A DNA stretch of 64,000 nucleotides from CAVXEH01 sp963805305 (GCA_963805305.1 CAWDTM010000002.1:310001-374000); one strand, 5' to 3'. Positions 8,689 through 17,275 are shown, counted from the first letter of the stretch. Notes: generated by a model from the sequence alone, not told the origin. Program-made: numbers and translations.

Positions 8689-9549
8689 TCAGTACTGCGC
8701 CAGGCTGCCGCCGCGGCGGGCATGGCGCTCGGTTCGGCGGAAGGCGATCACCGCCAAGGCGCACAGGAGCAAACCCATGGCGAACAGGACCGCCAGGTCA
8801 GGAACGAGCTCCGCGAGGTCGGCCCCGGTCAGAAGGGCGCTGCGCAGGCCGCCGATCAGGTAGGTCGGCGGCAGGGAGAGCGCCACGCCGCGCGCCCATT
8901 CGGGCAGGATCACGATGGGGAAGGTCATGCCGCAGAAGACGGTGAAGACGCCTCGCACGCCCTGGACCAGGGCGCTCACCTCACCGAAGCGCAGCACCAC
9001 CGCCGCGAACAGTGCTCCCAGGCCATAGAGCGCCGGAACCGCCACGCCAATGACCGCGAGGGCGCGCAGTGCCGCCACCGGGCTGATCTGCAGCCCGAAG
9101 AGGACGACGAGCGTGACGCCCACGACGGTGAACATCCAGACCGCCCACACGATCTGGCTCACGACCGGACCGAAGAGAATGACGAGCCGCGATGCGGGGG
9201 TCATGAAGAGCGCCTCCAGCGACCCTCGCACCTGCTCCGTACGCAGCGCGGTGCCCGGTCCCCACAGGATCATGCTGATCCACATGTACGCGGCCCATCC
9301 CAGGAAGAGGAAGCCGGCGATCTCGACCGTCCCGGTCCGGGCGGCGAAGGCGTCCACGGAGGCCTGCGAATCGCCGGCATAGCCACGTGCCTGGAAGACG
9401 TAGGCCAGCGGGAGGGCGATGGGCCAGAAGAGAAAGCCGACGAACAGGGTCGGGTAGCGGCGCAGCAGCCGCCACTCCTTGCGCCCGGCGGCCCAGAAGG
9501 CGCGCAGGTCTGCCCGGGCGTCGCGGAAAGGCCCCTGGGTCCGGCTCAT
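8689..9549 (-). CDS. ABC-2 type transporter permease
   Basis: A 286-residue, six-segment ABC-2 permease with a cytoplasmic N-terminal Trp/Arg-rich helix and an EALFMTP-like coupling motif near the middle. It is a diverged relative of the next gene, so the exporter is probably a heterodimer. The start overlaps the ATPase stop by 4 nt (ATGA), typical of translational coupling. Confidence 0.87.
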   Translation of the reverse strand: MSRTQGPFRDARADLRAFWAAGRKEWRLLRRYPTLFVGFLFWPIALPLAYVFQARGYAGDSQASVDAFAARTGTVEIAGFLFLGWAAYMWISMILWGPGTALRTEQVRGSLEALFMTPASRLVILFGPVVSQIVWAVWMFTVVGVTLVVLFGLQISPVAALRALAVIGVAVPALYGLGALFAAVVLRFGEVSALVQGVRGVFTVFCGMTFPIVILPEWARGVALSLPPTYLIGGLRSALLTGADLAELVPDLAVLFAMGLLLCALAVIAFRRTERHARRGGSLAQY

Positions 9550-10592
9550 TCGCGGAGCGCCCGCCCGGTCAGGGAGAGGAAGACATCCTCGAGGGTCACG
9601 GGCACGATCTCGACGTGGCGGATCGTGGCGCGCTCGTGCTGTGCGGCGTCGAAGGCGAGCGGGACGAACTCGCGCGCGCTCCGACAGTGGATGGTGATGG
9701 CGACGGCGCCATCGGTCCGTTCGGACTGCGCCAGGGTGCCGGCGCGCCCGAGGCGCTCCAGGAGCGGCCGCATCTGCTCCGGGATGCCGGTCTCGCCAAC
9801 GGGATGGGGGATCGCCAGCTCGAGGCGCACGACCTCGGTCGCGGCGATCGTGCGCTTCAACGCTGCCGGGGTGTCGAGGGCAACGATCCGGCCGTGGTCG
9901 ACGATCGCGATCCGATCGCAGAGCTGGTCTGCCTCCTCCATGTAGTGGGTGGTGAGGAGGATCGTGCGGCCCTGCGCCCGGAGCGCCACCACCCGCTCGC
10001 GGAGGTCGCGCGCACTCTGGGGGTCCAGGCCAACGGTGGGCTCGTCAAGGAGCAGGAGCTCCGGATCGGGGAGCAGCGCCCGGGCCAGGACCAGCCGCTG
10101 GCGCATGCCGGTGCTAAAGCGCTCGACGTAGTCATCGGCGCGGTCGTCGAGGTGAACGCTCTCGAGCACTCCGTCGATCCGCGCGCGGGCCTCGCCGGGT
10201 GGGACGTGGTAGAGCGCGGCGAAGTACTCCATGTTCTCGCGGGCGGTGAGCTTCCAATAGAGGCTTCGTCCGTCGGAGAGGACCGCGCCCATTCGGCGGC
10301 GAACGTCGCGAGCCTGCGTGACGACGTCCATGCCCAGGACCCGCGCAGACCCCGCTGTGGGCTCCAGGAGGGTCGCCAGCATCCGTTGCGTCGTGGTCTT
10401 GCCGGCACCGTTGGGGCCCAGGAGGCCGAAGATCTCGCCCCGGGCCACGTGGAGGTCCACGCCATCCACGGCGCGGAATCGCTCGCGCCGGTCCGGCTCG
10501 CACCGCAGTCGCTGCCAGGTGGTTCGCCGCCCGCGCTCGAACTCCTTGACGAGGCCGGTGGCCTCGATGGCGGGACCGCCCGCGGAGGTCAC
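9546..10592 (-). CDS. ABC transporter ATP-binding protein (drug-resistance exporter type)
   Basis: A 348-residue ATPase. The Walker A is Gly-Pro-Asn-Gly-Ala-Gly-Lys-Thr, the signature is the variant Phe-Ser-Thr-Gly-Met-Arg-Gln-Arg, Walker B is followed by Asp-Glu-Pro-Thr-Val-Gly-Leu-Asp, and the H-loop His is in Thr-Thr-His. The C-terminal ~100 residues form the extra domain typical of DrrA/NodI-like exporter ATPases. It overlaps the MFS gene by 4 nt upstream and the first permease by 4 nt downstream, so the three-gene exporter belongs to the operon starting at 13908. Confidence 0.92.
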   Translation of the reverse strand: MTSAGGPAIEATGLVKEFERGRRTTWQRLRCEPDRRERFRAVDGVDLHVARGEIFGLLGPNGAGKTTTQRMLATLLEPTAGSARVLGMDVVTQARDVRRRMGAVLSDGRSLYWKLTARENMEYFAALYHVPPGEARARIDGVLESVHLDDRADDYVERFSTGMRQRLVLARALLPDPELLLLDEPTVGLDPQSARDLRERVVALRAQGRTILLTTHYMEEADQLCDRIAIVDHGRIVALDTPAALKRTIAATEVVRLELAIPHPVGETGIPEQMRPLLERLGRAGTLAQSERTDGAVAITIHCRSAREFVPLAFDAAQHERATIRHVEIVPVTLEDVFLSLTGRALRE

Positions 10593-11935
10593 GAGGCGGC
10601 CTCGCCTTCCATCGCCCCGGAGCCCGCCGCCCTGGATGGTGCCGGCGCGTTCATCCGACCGACGACGCCACTGGACATCCCCACCAGCATGGCCACGACG
10701 ATGACCGCACCGCCGGCGGCGAAGAGAAGCGGGGCAGCGCCCAGGTCGACGACGACGCCCGCGATCGCCAGGGAGATCGGGTACAGGCCGTGGGATCCCA
10801 GCATCACCAGGCTCATGACCCGCCCGCGCAGCTCCTCAGGCGTGCGGGCCTGGAGCCAGGCGATCACCTGCACGTTCGCGAAGCCCGCGCCCACGCCGAC
10901 CACGCTCAGCAGGGCGGCTGCCGGGACCGCCGAGGGGAGGGCACCCATGAAGCCGAAGGCAACGCCCATCACCAGGACGAGGATGCTCACCACGGTTCCC
11001 AGGCGATGGACGGTCGGCAGCGAGCCGGCCACCGTCGCCCCGAGCAGCGCGCCGCCGCCGAAGGCGGCGATCACGAAGCCGAGGGCCGCGGCACCGCCGT
11101 AGGCGTTCTTCGCGAGCCATGGCAGGCCGACGTTGACCGGGCCGCCGAACGCGAAGTTGATGGCGGCCGTGATCAGGACCAGCGACCGGATCGCCGGATC
11201 GCGCCAGGCATGGGCGAGACCCTCCCGGATCGAGGTCAGGATCGCTCCGCGCATCGCAGCGCCATTGCTGGACCCGGCACCCTCGTTCGCGGGGGATCGC
11301 CGTCCCCCGACGAGCGCCAGGGCGGTCACGGTCGAGACGGCGAAGGACCCGGCATCGATGGAGAACGCGATGCCGCTGCCCACCAGGGCGACCGCAACGC
11401 CGGCGATCGCCGGTCCAATCAGGCCGGTCATCTGCTGCGCCACCTGCATGAGCCCGTTGGCGGCGGGCAACCCTTCGTCGGGGATGAGCATGGGGAGCAC
11501 GGTGTTGATCGCGGGCATGAAGAAGGCATCGGCGATCCCGAAGACCACCGCGAGCAGGTAGAGCTGCCAGAGGGCGACATGGTCGGTCAGCACCAGGACC
11601 GCAAGGACCGACACGGTGAGGCCACGCGCCAGGTTGCTGACGACCATCAGCGTCCGGGGCGACATCCGGTCGGACGACGCTCCGCCGACGAGCATGAACG
11701 CGATGCGGGGCACGGCGGAGACCATGAGAACACTCCCCAGCGCCAGTCCCGAGCCGGTCAGCTGGAGGGTCAGCCAGGCGAGAGCGATGAAGTGGAACTG
11801 GTCGCCCAGCAGCGAGATCATCTCTCCGCCGAAGAGGAGACGGAAGTCGCGCACCCGCATTGGGCGCAGAAGGGCGGGGCCCGGGCCAGGGGTCGCGGCC
11901 CGGGTTGCCGGGTCGGGCGTGCGGGGGTCGCTCAT
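10589..11935 (-). CDS. MFS exporter (enterobactin/macrolide-efflux type)
   Basis: A 448-residue major facilitator with 12 predicted membrane segments. The region near residues 25-50 (Arg-Asp-Phe-Arg-Leu-Leu, then a Gly-Glu-Met-Ile-Ser-Leu-Leu-Gly-Asp-Gln motif) and the Gly-Gly-Ala-Ser-Ser-Asp-Arg loop A motif are typical of the EntS/macrolide-efflux branch. It probably exports drugs or small amphiphiles. ATG 11935 is chosen over an in-frame ATG 54 nt upstream because the shorter form begins 4 nt after the preceding stop. Its place between a stress-sensor-like cassette and an ABC exporter suggests coordinated efflux. Confidence 0.87.
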   Translation of the reverse strand: MSDPRTPDPATRAATPGPGPALLRPMRVRDFRLLFGGEMISLLGDQFHFIALAWLTLQLTGSGLALGSVLMVSAVPRIAFMLVGGASSDRMSPRTLMVVSNLARGLTVSVLAVLVLTDHVALWQLYLLAVVFGIADAFFMPAINTVLPMLIPDEGLPAANGLMQVAQQMTGLIGPAIAGVAVALVGSGIAFSIDAGSFAVSTVTALALVGGRRSPANEGAGSSNGAAMRGAILTSIREGLAHAWRDPAIRSLVLITAAINFAFGGPVNVGLPWLAKNAYGGAAALGFVIAAFGGGALLGATVAGSLPTVHRLGTVVSILVLVMGVAFGFMGALPSAVPAAALLSVVGVGAGFANVQVIAWLQARTPEELRGRVMSLVMLGSHGLYPISLAIAGVVVDLGAAPLLFAAGGAVIVVAMLVGMSSGVVGRMNAPAPSRAAGSGAMEGEAAS

Positions 11936-11939
11936 GTCG

Positions 11940-12344
11940 CTACTCCACGGTGATGAGGACGCCGTCGCCGTCCTCGTCCTCGACGTCAACGATGGGACCG
12001 GTCACGTGGGCCCTGATCGCCTGGCGGATCTGCTCCCCCCGATCCGCCGTGATGCCGGGAACCATGCGCAGCGCCATATCCGCGAAGGCGAGAGGGATGC
12101 GCAGGTTCACGACCTGGCGCCCGTGCTCGAGGACGCGAATCCGCATCTGGCGACCGCTGCCACCGGGGTCGGGGACTCCCGGCGGGTCGGTGGGGCCGTG
12201 CTCCGGGTGGCCGCCCGGCTGGAGACCGGATGGGGTGCCGCCATCCGGAGCACGGCTGAGAGCCTCGATGATCGGGGCCGCCTCCTCGGGGGAGAGCGTG
12301 CCGTCCGACACGAGGCGGAGAATGGTCGAAAGCTCGTCACGCAT
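11940..12344 (-). CDS. SHOCT-like domain protein (134 aa), unknown function
   Basis: Residues 1-31 form a short helix-turn-helix-like hairpin with a Gly-Thr-Leu-Ser-Pro-Glu-Glu-Ala core, the SHOCT/YvlB N-terminal type. A Pro/Gly-rich linker follows (residues ~31-65), then a compact C-terminal domain of strand-helix-strand character ending in a run of acidic residues and a hydrophobic strand. The same hairpin motif appears at the C-terminus of both upstream proteins. The ATG at 12344 overlaps the DUF4097 stop by 8 nt. Function is unknown; a partner of the DUF4097 protein is likely. Confidence 0.78.
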   Translation of the reverse strand: MRDELSTILRLVSDGTLSPEEAAPIIEALSRAPDGGTPSGLQPGGHPEHGPTDPPGVPDPGGSGRQMRIRVLEHGRQVVNLRIPLAFADMALRMVPGITADRGEQIRQAIRAHVTGPIVDVEDEDGDGVLITVE

Positions 12345-13329
12345 CGGTCGTTTCCCCGCCAAGCCGCCGCGACGCCTCCTCGACGTCGATCTCCCCACGC
12401 TCCAGCGCGCGCAGGATTTCGAGCGAGTCTTCCTCGGTCATCGCCGGGACCGGCGCCGCGGGCTTCGCGGCCGCAACGGACGGCATCGCGGCGTCGAGCC
12501 GGCGCGGCCTGCGCACCACCACGTCGCCGGACATGGAGCTGAAGACGAACCGCGGCGAGCCGTCTCCGATGATGGCGCGACGACGGTCGCTGCTGCCTTC
12601 GAGCCGATGATCCAGCTCGACGTGGAGGTCGCTCGAGATGCCACGCACCTCGATGGTGGCATCCCCGCGCAGCCCGATGGCGAGATCGCCGCTGACCGAC
12701 TCGGCGCGGAAGTCGCCCGAGGGGTCGAGCTGGCCCTCCAGCTCCATGTCGCCGCTCACCGTGTTCAGGCGGGCCTCGCGGAGGATCGGTGCAATGGCCG
12801 ACAGGTCGCCGGACACCGTCTGCGCGCGAAGCGCGATCGGCTCGGGCGCGCGCAGACTCGCGTCACCGGAGACGGTCGTGACCTGGACGCTGCCGGCCAG
12901 GTCGGTGGCGTAGACGTCACCCGATACGGTCGTATAGCGCTGTTCCCCGCGCATCCCCTCGACGACGAGGTCGCCGGAGACACCGTCGATGCGCACGGAT
13001 GCGGCCCGCGGTGCCGATCCCTCGACGGAGAGCCCCAGCTGGCCGCGGCCTGACACCAGGCGGCGGATCGCCGAGCCGAGGTCGCCGCGACCGCTCACGT
13101 CAGCGACGTCCAGCGAGCCGTCGCCGGCGACGACCTCGAGCCGGGCTCCCTCGAAAAGGCGATCCGCCTCGTCGTCGGACCCGGCACGAATCTCGAAGGT
13201 GGCGCGCAGCCGGACAACATCGTCGTCCGACGCGCGAAGTCGAAGGTCGGCATCGGTCACCCGGACCTGAAGTCGGCCCTGCGCGCCGATGCGGTGGCTG
13301 ATCTCCTGCTGCCGGACATAGGTGGGCAT
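12337..13329 (-). CDS. DUF4097-family beta-helical protein with C-terminal SHOCT-like hairpin
   Basis: A 330-residue protein. Residues ~90-285 consist of repeated strands with at least six Val/Ile/Met-Ser-Gly-Asp turns, the hallmark of DUF4097 (LiaX/YvlB-like) right-handed beta structures. There is no signal peptide or membrane segment, so it is probably cytoplasmic or peripherally bound. Residues ~297-324 repeat the Glu-x-Leu-Glu-Ile-Leu...Gly-Glu-Ile-x-x-Glu-Glu-Ala hairpin found in its neighbours. LiaX in Firmicutes is linked to antimicrobial-peptide and envelope stress; that analogy is the basis for a stress-sensing role here. It follows DUF2089 by 4 nt. Confidence 0.85.
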   Translation of the reverse strand: MPTYVRQQEISHRIGAQGRLQVRVTDADLRLRASDDDVVRLRATFEIRAGSDDEADRLFEGARLEVVAGDGSLDVADVSGRGDLGSAIRRLVSGRGQLGLSVEGSAPRAASVRIDGVSGDLVVEGMRGEQRYTTVSGDVYATDLAGSVQVTTVSGDASLRAPEPIALRAQTVSGDLSAIAPILREARLNTVSGDMELEGQLDPSGDFRAESVSGDLAIGLRGDATIEVRGISSDLHVELDHRLEGSSDRRRAIIGDGSPRFVFSSMSGDVVVRRPRRLDAAMPSVAAAKPAAPVPAMTEEDSLEILRALERGEIDVEEASRRLGGETTDA

Positions 13330-13333
13330 GGCG

Positions 13334-13762
13334 TCAGCTCCTGCCCAGGCTTCGCAGCTGGGCCGCCGCCTCGTCGGCGGTGATTTCCCTGCTCTTCAGA
13401 CGTTCCAGGATGGCCCGTCGCTCCGTGGCCAGCGGTTCCGGTCGCTGCACCTCTGCAGGGGCGGGCGCCTCGTCGGGCTCGGGAATCGGCTCGCCGTCGC
13501 CGAGACCGATGGCGCGCAGCAATGCCTCAAGGCGGCTGCGGACGGTGGGGTAGGAGATCCCGAGAGCCCGCTCCATCTCCTTGAGGTTGCCGCGCGAGCG
13601 GAGGAAGCTCTCCAGGAAGGCGAGCTGCTCCCGGTCAAGGCGGCCGAAGCGACCCACGCCGAACTCGCCCTCCAGCGCCGTGCCGCAGCTGCGGCACTGG
13701 AGGCGAGTGATCGTAAGCTCGCCCTGGCACACGGGGCAGGTGGAGATGACGTCGTGGGCCAT
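13334..13762 (-). CDS. DUF2089-family zinc-ribbon/HTH transcriptional regulator
   Basis: A 142-residue protein. Residues 9-28 form a zinc ribbon (Cys-x2-Cys and Cys-x2-Cys). Residues ~42-88 form a helix-turn-helix like sigma-70 region 4, with Gly-Ile-Ser-Tyr-Pro-Thr-Val-Arg as the recognition turn. After a Pro/Glu linker, residues ~112-140 carry the SHOCT-like hairpin. DUF2089 proteins are predicted regulators next to DUF4097 genes in Firmicutes and Chloroflexota. The start overlaps the small upstream protein stop as ATGA. It probably autoregulates the promoter at 13968-13996. Confidence 0.88.
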   Translation of the reverse strand: MAHDVISTCPVCQGELTITRLQCRSCGTALEGEFGVGRFGRLDREQLAFLESFLRSRGNLKEMERALGISYPTVRSRLEALLRAIGLGDGEPIPEPDEAPAPAEVQRPEPLATERRAILERLKSREITADEAAAQLRSLGRS

Positions 13763-13908
13763 CAGCGCGCGCTCTCCTTCCGGTCTGATCGTCGGCCGGA
13801 CAGCTGGAACACGCGCTTCGTGCCCCGCGTGGCGACGGCCTGGTTGCGCGCGTCGCGCAGCCGATCCTCGGCGGCCATCTGTGCATAGTGAAGGCGGTAG
13901 TCCAGCAT
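13762..13908 (-). CDS. Small basic protein (48 aa) leading the DUF2089 operon
   Basis: An open frame of 48 codons starting at ATG 13908, with GAGGAG 5 nt upstream and ATGA overlap with the DUF2089 gene. It begins with a Tyr/His/Met-rich helix and ends in an Arg/Ser-rich basic tail; there is no membrane segment or Cys. The good ribosome site and coupling argue that it is translated. It could be a true small protein or a leader peptide that sets translation of the regulator. No family recognised. Confidence 0.62.
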   Translation of the reverse strand: MLDYRLHYAQMAAEDRLRDARNQAVATRGTKRVFQLSGRRSDRKESAR

Positions 13909-13967
13909 TGTGTGCTCCTCATCGAGAAGTGGTATCTCGAAGTGCGTGTTTATCAATTCCTGACCGG

Positions 13968-13996
13968 AGTCTAGCAACCCAGATATCCCATGTCAA
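13968..13996 (-). promoter_or_regulatory. Sigma-70 type promoter of the DUF2089 operon
   Basis: Read on the minus strand: TTGACA at 13996-13991, a 17-nt spacer, then TAGACT at 13973-13968. This is a perfect -35 with a 4/6 -10 at ideal spacing, the clearest -35/-10 pair found in the window. Transcription would start near 13961 and leave about 50 nt of leader before the ATG at 13908. Confidence 0.75.
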
Positions 13997-14038
13997 TCCC
14001 TAACTTGCTAATTGTGATACTGACATGACGAATTGCTA
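13972..14038. promoter_or_regulatory. Candidate operator: repeated TTGCTA/TAGCAA half-sites
   Basis: TTGCTA or its complement occurs three times in 67 bases of unusually AT-rich DNA: 13972-13977, 14005-14010 and 14033-14038. The first two are inverted around the -35 element and the first overlaps the -10. The arrangement suits an autoregulating DNA-binding protein such as the DUF2089 regulator. Binding is inferred only. Confidence 0.45.
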
Positions 14039-14126
14039 GTTCAGGATTACAGATGCGTCCCGCCGGATGGAGTCGTGGGCGCCTTTGGCGTCGACGGCGG
14101 ACGTAGGCTAGGATCGGGCGTGCGCC

Positions 14127-14612
14127 ATGTCCCAGCGATTTCTTCCATACACCCCGGAGCACGACGTCTACCGGCTCCTGGGCGTCCAGCCCGATGCGAG
14201 CTCCGATGAGCTCCTGGATGCCTGGCGACGGCTGGCACGCGCCTTCCATCCCGATCGCAACGACTCGGCTCGATCACACGAGGAGATGCAGGTTGTCAAC
14301 GCCGTGCGGCAGCTGCTCGCAGACCCGGAGGCGCGGGCCCGGTACGACCGCGAGCGTGACCGATGGTTGGCGAGGCAGGCGTCGGGCGTGATCGGCGTGG
14401 AGTCTCGGGCACCGCGCGGCAGCACCGATCGTCCCACGACACAGCGCTCGGGCGTTGAGCGGGTTGCCTTTGCCGTCGGTGCCGGCGTCCGCGCCTTCGC
14501 GATCGAGCTGACGCCGGCGCGTTGCCCGCACTGCGCCGCGGCCGTTGGTCGACGCGACCGGCGCTGCGCGGTGTGCGGTGCGCCGGTCGACGAAGTGCGA
14601 CCCCGCCGCTAG
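14127..14612 (+). CDS. J-domain protein with C-terminal zinc ribbon
   Basis: A 161-residue protein. The J domain spans residues ~10-76 with His-Pro-Asp in the loop after helix II, so it can stimulate an Hsp70. The C-terminal 30 residues hold two Cys-x2-Cys pairs, a zinc ribbon. It lacks the Gly/Phe region and peptide-binding domain of DnaJ, so it is a specialised co-chaperone. A TAGGAT hexamer lies 12 nt before the ATG. It is divergent from the DUF2089 operon and converges with aceE, with both stops supplied by CTAG at 14609-14612. Confidence 0.85.
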   Translation: MSQRFLPYTPEHDVYRLLGVQPDASSDELLDAWRRLARAFHPDRNDSARSHEEMQVVNAVRQLLADPEARARYDRERDRWLARQASGVIGVESRAPRGSTDRPTTQRSGVERVAFAVGAGVRAFAIELTPARCPHCAAAVGRRDRRCAVCGAPVDEVRPRR

Positions 14613-17275
14613 GCGAACTGCGGGTTCACGCGCTCCGGGTCGATGCCCAGCTCGCCGAGCGCCGAGGTCAGCTCCGCCCGATCGGCCTCACCGGTCAGGC
14701 ACAGGCCGTGGAGCGAGGCGTAGGCGATGTGCTCGGGCGAGACCTCGAAGTGGGTGCGCAGCGCCTCGCGCGTGTCGCTCCGGCCGAATCCGTCGGTCCC
14801 CAAGATCGTGTACGGCGGTTCGATCCAGCGCGAGACCATGTCCGGGATGGCCTTGAGATAGTCCGTCGCCGCGATGACCGGCCCGGGTGCCCCGGAAAGG
14901 GCCTGCGTCACGTACGCGACCCGTGGCTCGGCGTCCGGGTGGAGCCGATTCCAGCGCTCCACATCGAGCGCGTCGACGCGGAGCTGCTGGAAGCTCGTCG
15001 CACTCCACACGTCCGCGGCGACGTTGTGTGCGGCCAGGATCTCCTGGGCCCGGAGCGCCTGGTGGAGGATCGATCCTGACGCCAGGATCTGGACCCTGCG
15101 GCCCTCAACCTGGGCGGGGCGGTACCGGTACAGCCCGCGCAGGATCCCTTCGTCGACCCCGTCGGGCCGGCCGGGCTGCATCCAGTTCTCGTTGTAGATC
15201 GTGAGGTAGTAGAAGACGTCCTCGTTCTCGATCGTCATGCGCCGGATCCCCTCGCGGACCACGACCGCCAGCTCGTACGCGAACGCCGGGTCGTAGGCGC
15301 GCACGTTGGGAAGCACGGAGGCGAGGAGGTGGGAATGGCCGTCGTCGTGCTGGAGGCCCTCACCGTGAAGAGTGGTCCGTCCAGCGGTCGCTCCCATCAG
15401 GAACCCGCGGCCGCGCGAGTCGCCAAAGGCCCACATCTGGTCGCCCGTGCGCTGGAATCCGAACATCGAGTAGAACGTGTAGAACGGGATCATGGGCTCG
15501 CCGTGGACGGCATAGCTCATGCCCGCCGCGGTGAACGAGGCGGTGGCGCCCGCTTCGGTGATCCCCTCCTCCAGGATCTGGCCGTCCGTGGCCTCGACGT
15601 AGCTGAGGAGCAGCTCCTTGTCGACGGGCGTGTACCGCTGGCCGAGAGCCGAGTAGATCCCCACCTCCTTGAACAACGGGTCCATGCCGAAGGTGCGTGC
15701 TTCGTCGGGGATGATGGGCACGATGCGCCGCCCAATGCCCGGGTCGCGAACCAGGTTGCGGATCAGCCGGCTGAAGGCCATGGTCGTGCTCGCCGGCCGT
15801 TCCGATCCGTTGAAGAGCTCGTCGAAGGCGGAGGGCTGCACCTCCGGGAGCGCTGTCGCGCGCACGGTTCGTTCGGGCAGGAAGCCACCCAGCGTGCGCC
15901 GCCGCTCGAGCATGTACTCGATCTCCGGCGAGTCGGGCCCCGGGTAGTAGTACGGCGCCTCTTTCAGTGCCTCGTCCGGGATGGGCAGCTCCAGCCGGTC
16001 ACGGAAGACCTTCAGCTCCGCCTCGGTGAGCTTCTTGGCCTGGTGGGTGACATTCCGACCCTCGATGCCAGGCCCCAGGGTCCAGCCCTTCACCGTCTTG
16101 GCCAGGATGACCGTGGGCGTGCCGGTGTGGTTGACCGCCGCGGTGTACGCGGCGAAGAGCTTGCGGTAGTCGTGGCCCCCGCGCCGCAGCTTGGGGAGCT
16201 CCTCGTCGGACATGTGCTCGACCAGGGCGCGCAGCCTCGGATCGGGGCCAAAGAAGTGTTCGCGGATGTAGGCGCCATCGGCGATCGAAAGGCGCTGGAA
16301 GTCACCGTCCAGCGTCTCGTTCATCTTGTTGACGAGGATCCCGTCGACGTCGCGGGCCAGGAGGTCGTCCCACTCGCGACCCCAGATCACCTTGATCACG
16401 TTCCAGCCGGCGCCTCGGAAGGTGGCCTCCAGCTCCTGGATGATCTTCCCGTTGCCGCGGACGGGGCCGTCCAGCCGCTGCAGGTTGCAGTTCACGACGA
16501 AGGTCAGGTTGTCGAGGCCGTCGCGGGCCGCGAGCGACAGGCCGGCAAGTGCCTCCGGCTCGTCCATCTCGCCGTCGCCGAGGAAGGCCCAGACCCGCTT
16601 CTGGCTGGTGTCCTTGATGCCACGCGCGTGCAGATATCGGTTGAACCTGGCCTGATAGACGGCGCTGAGGGGGCCGATCCCCATGCTGACCGTCGGGAAC
16701 TGCCAGAAACCGGGCATCGTTCGCGGGTGCGGATAGGAGGCCAGGCCGCCCGGCCACAGCGCCTCGCGGCGGAAGTGGTCGAGCTGCTCCTCGCTGATCC
16801 GCCCCTCGAGGAAGGCGCGGGCGTAGATGCCCGGGGCGGCGTGGCCCTGGAAGAAGACCATGTCGCCGTCCGGGCCTCCCCGGAAGAAGTGGTTGAAGCC
16901 CACTTCGTAGAGGCTGGCGGCGGAGGCATACGTGGAGAGGTGCCCGCCGATCCCCTCGAACCGGGTGTTGGCGCGAAGCACCATGGCCAGCGCGTTCCAG
17001 CGGATCATGCGGCGGATGCGGTGCTCGACCGCCTCGTCGCCGGGGAAGAACGGCTCCTGTTCGGGGCTGATGGTGTTGATGTAGCGCGTCTGCACCAGGG
17101 GCGGCAGGCCGACCTGGAGCATCCGCGCGCGCTTCAGGAGCTTGAAGATGATGAATCGCGCGCGCTCCGGACCGGCCTGGTCGACGACGGCGTCGAGGGA
17201 GTCGATCCATTCCTGCGTCTCGGTGGGATCAATGTCCGGAAGCTGCTGCTTGAACTGGTCGAAGATCTCGTGCAC
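14609..17275 (-). CDS. aceE: Pyruvate dehydrogenase E1 component, homodimeric type
   Basis: An 888-residue protein matching the usual length and order of AceE, which decarboxylates pyruvate with thiamine diphosphate and acetylates the lipoyl group of an E2. The TPP motif Gly-Asp-Gly-Glu-Met-Asp-Glu-Pro-Glu is followed about 30 residues later by Asn-Cys-Asn-Leu-Gln. A GTG start at 17275 is chosen: the frame extends upstream, but homology begins here and TACCAT lies exactly 7 nt before it, a leaderless arrangement. No dedicated E2p gene is nearby; the only E2 in the window (31639-33048) belongs to the E1-alpha/beta operon. Confidence 0.93.
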   Translation of the reverse strand: MHEIFDQFKQQLPDIDPTETQEWIDSLDAVVDQAGPERARFIIFKLLKRARMLQVGLPPLVQTRYINTISPEQEPFFPGDEAVEHRIRRMIRWNALAMVLRANTRFEGIGGHLSTYASAASLYEVGFNHFFRGGPDGDMVFFQGHAAPGIYARAFLEGRISEEQLDHFRREALWPGGLASYPHPRTMPGFWQFPTVSMGIGPLSAVYQARFNRYLHARGIKDTSQKRVWAFLGDGEMDEPEALAGLSLAARDGLDNLTFVVNCNLQRLDGPVRGNGKIIQELEATFRGAGWNVIKVIWGREWDDLLARDVDGILVNKMNETLDGDFQRLSIADGAYIREHFFGPDPRLRALVEHMSDEELPKLRRGGHDYRKLFAAYTAAVNHTGTPTVILAKTVKGWTLGPGIEGRNVTHQAKKLTEAELKVFRDRLELPIPDEALKEAPYYYPGPDSPEIEYMLERRRTLGGFLPERTVRATALPEVQPSAFDELFNGSERPASTTMAFSRLIRNLVRDPGIGRRIVPIIPDEARTFGMDPLFKEVGIYSALGQRYTPVDKELLLSYVEATDGQILEEGITEAGATASFTAAGMSYAVHGEPMIPFYTFYSMFGFQRTGDQMWAFGDSRGRGFLMGATAGRTTLHGEGLQHDDGHSHLLASVLPNVRAYDPAFAYELAVVVREGIRRMTIENEDVFYYLTIYNENWMQPGRPDGVDEGILRGLYRYRPAQVEGRRVQILASGSILHQALRAQEILAAHNVAADVWSATSFQQLRVDALDVERWNRLHPDAEPRVAYVTQALSGAPGPVIAATDYLKAIPDMVSRWIEPPYTILGTDGFGRSDTREALRTHFEVSPEHIAYASLHGLCLTGEADRAELTSALGELGIDPERVNPQFA

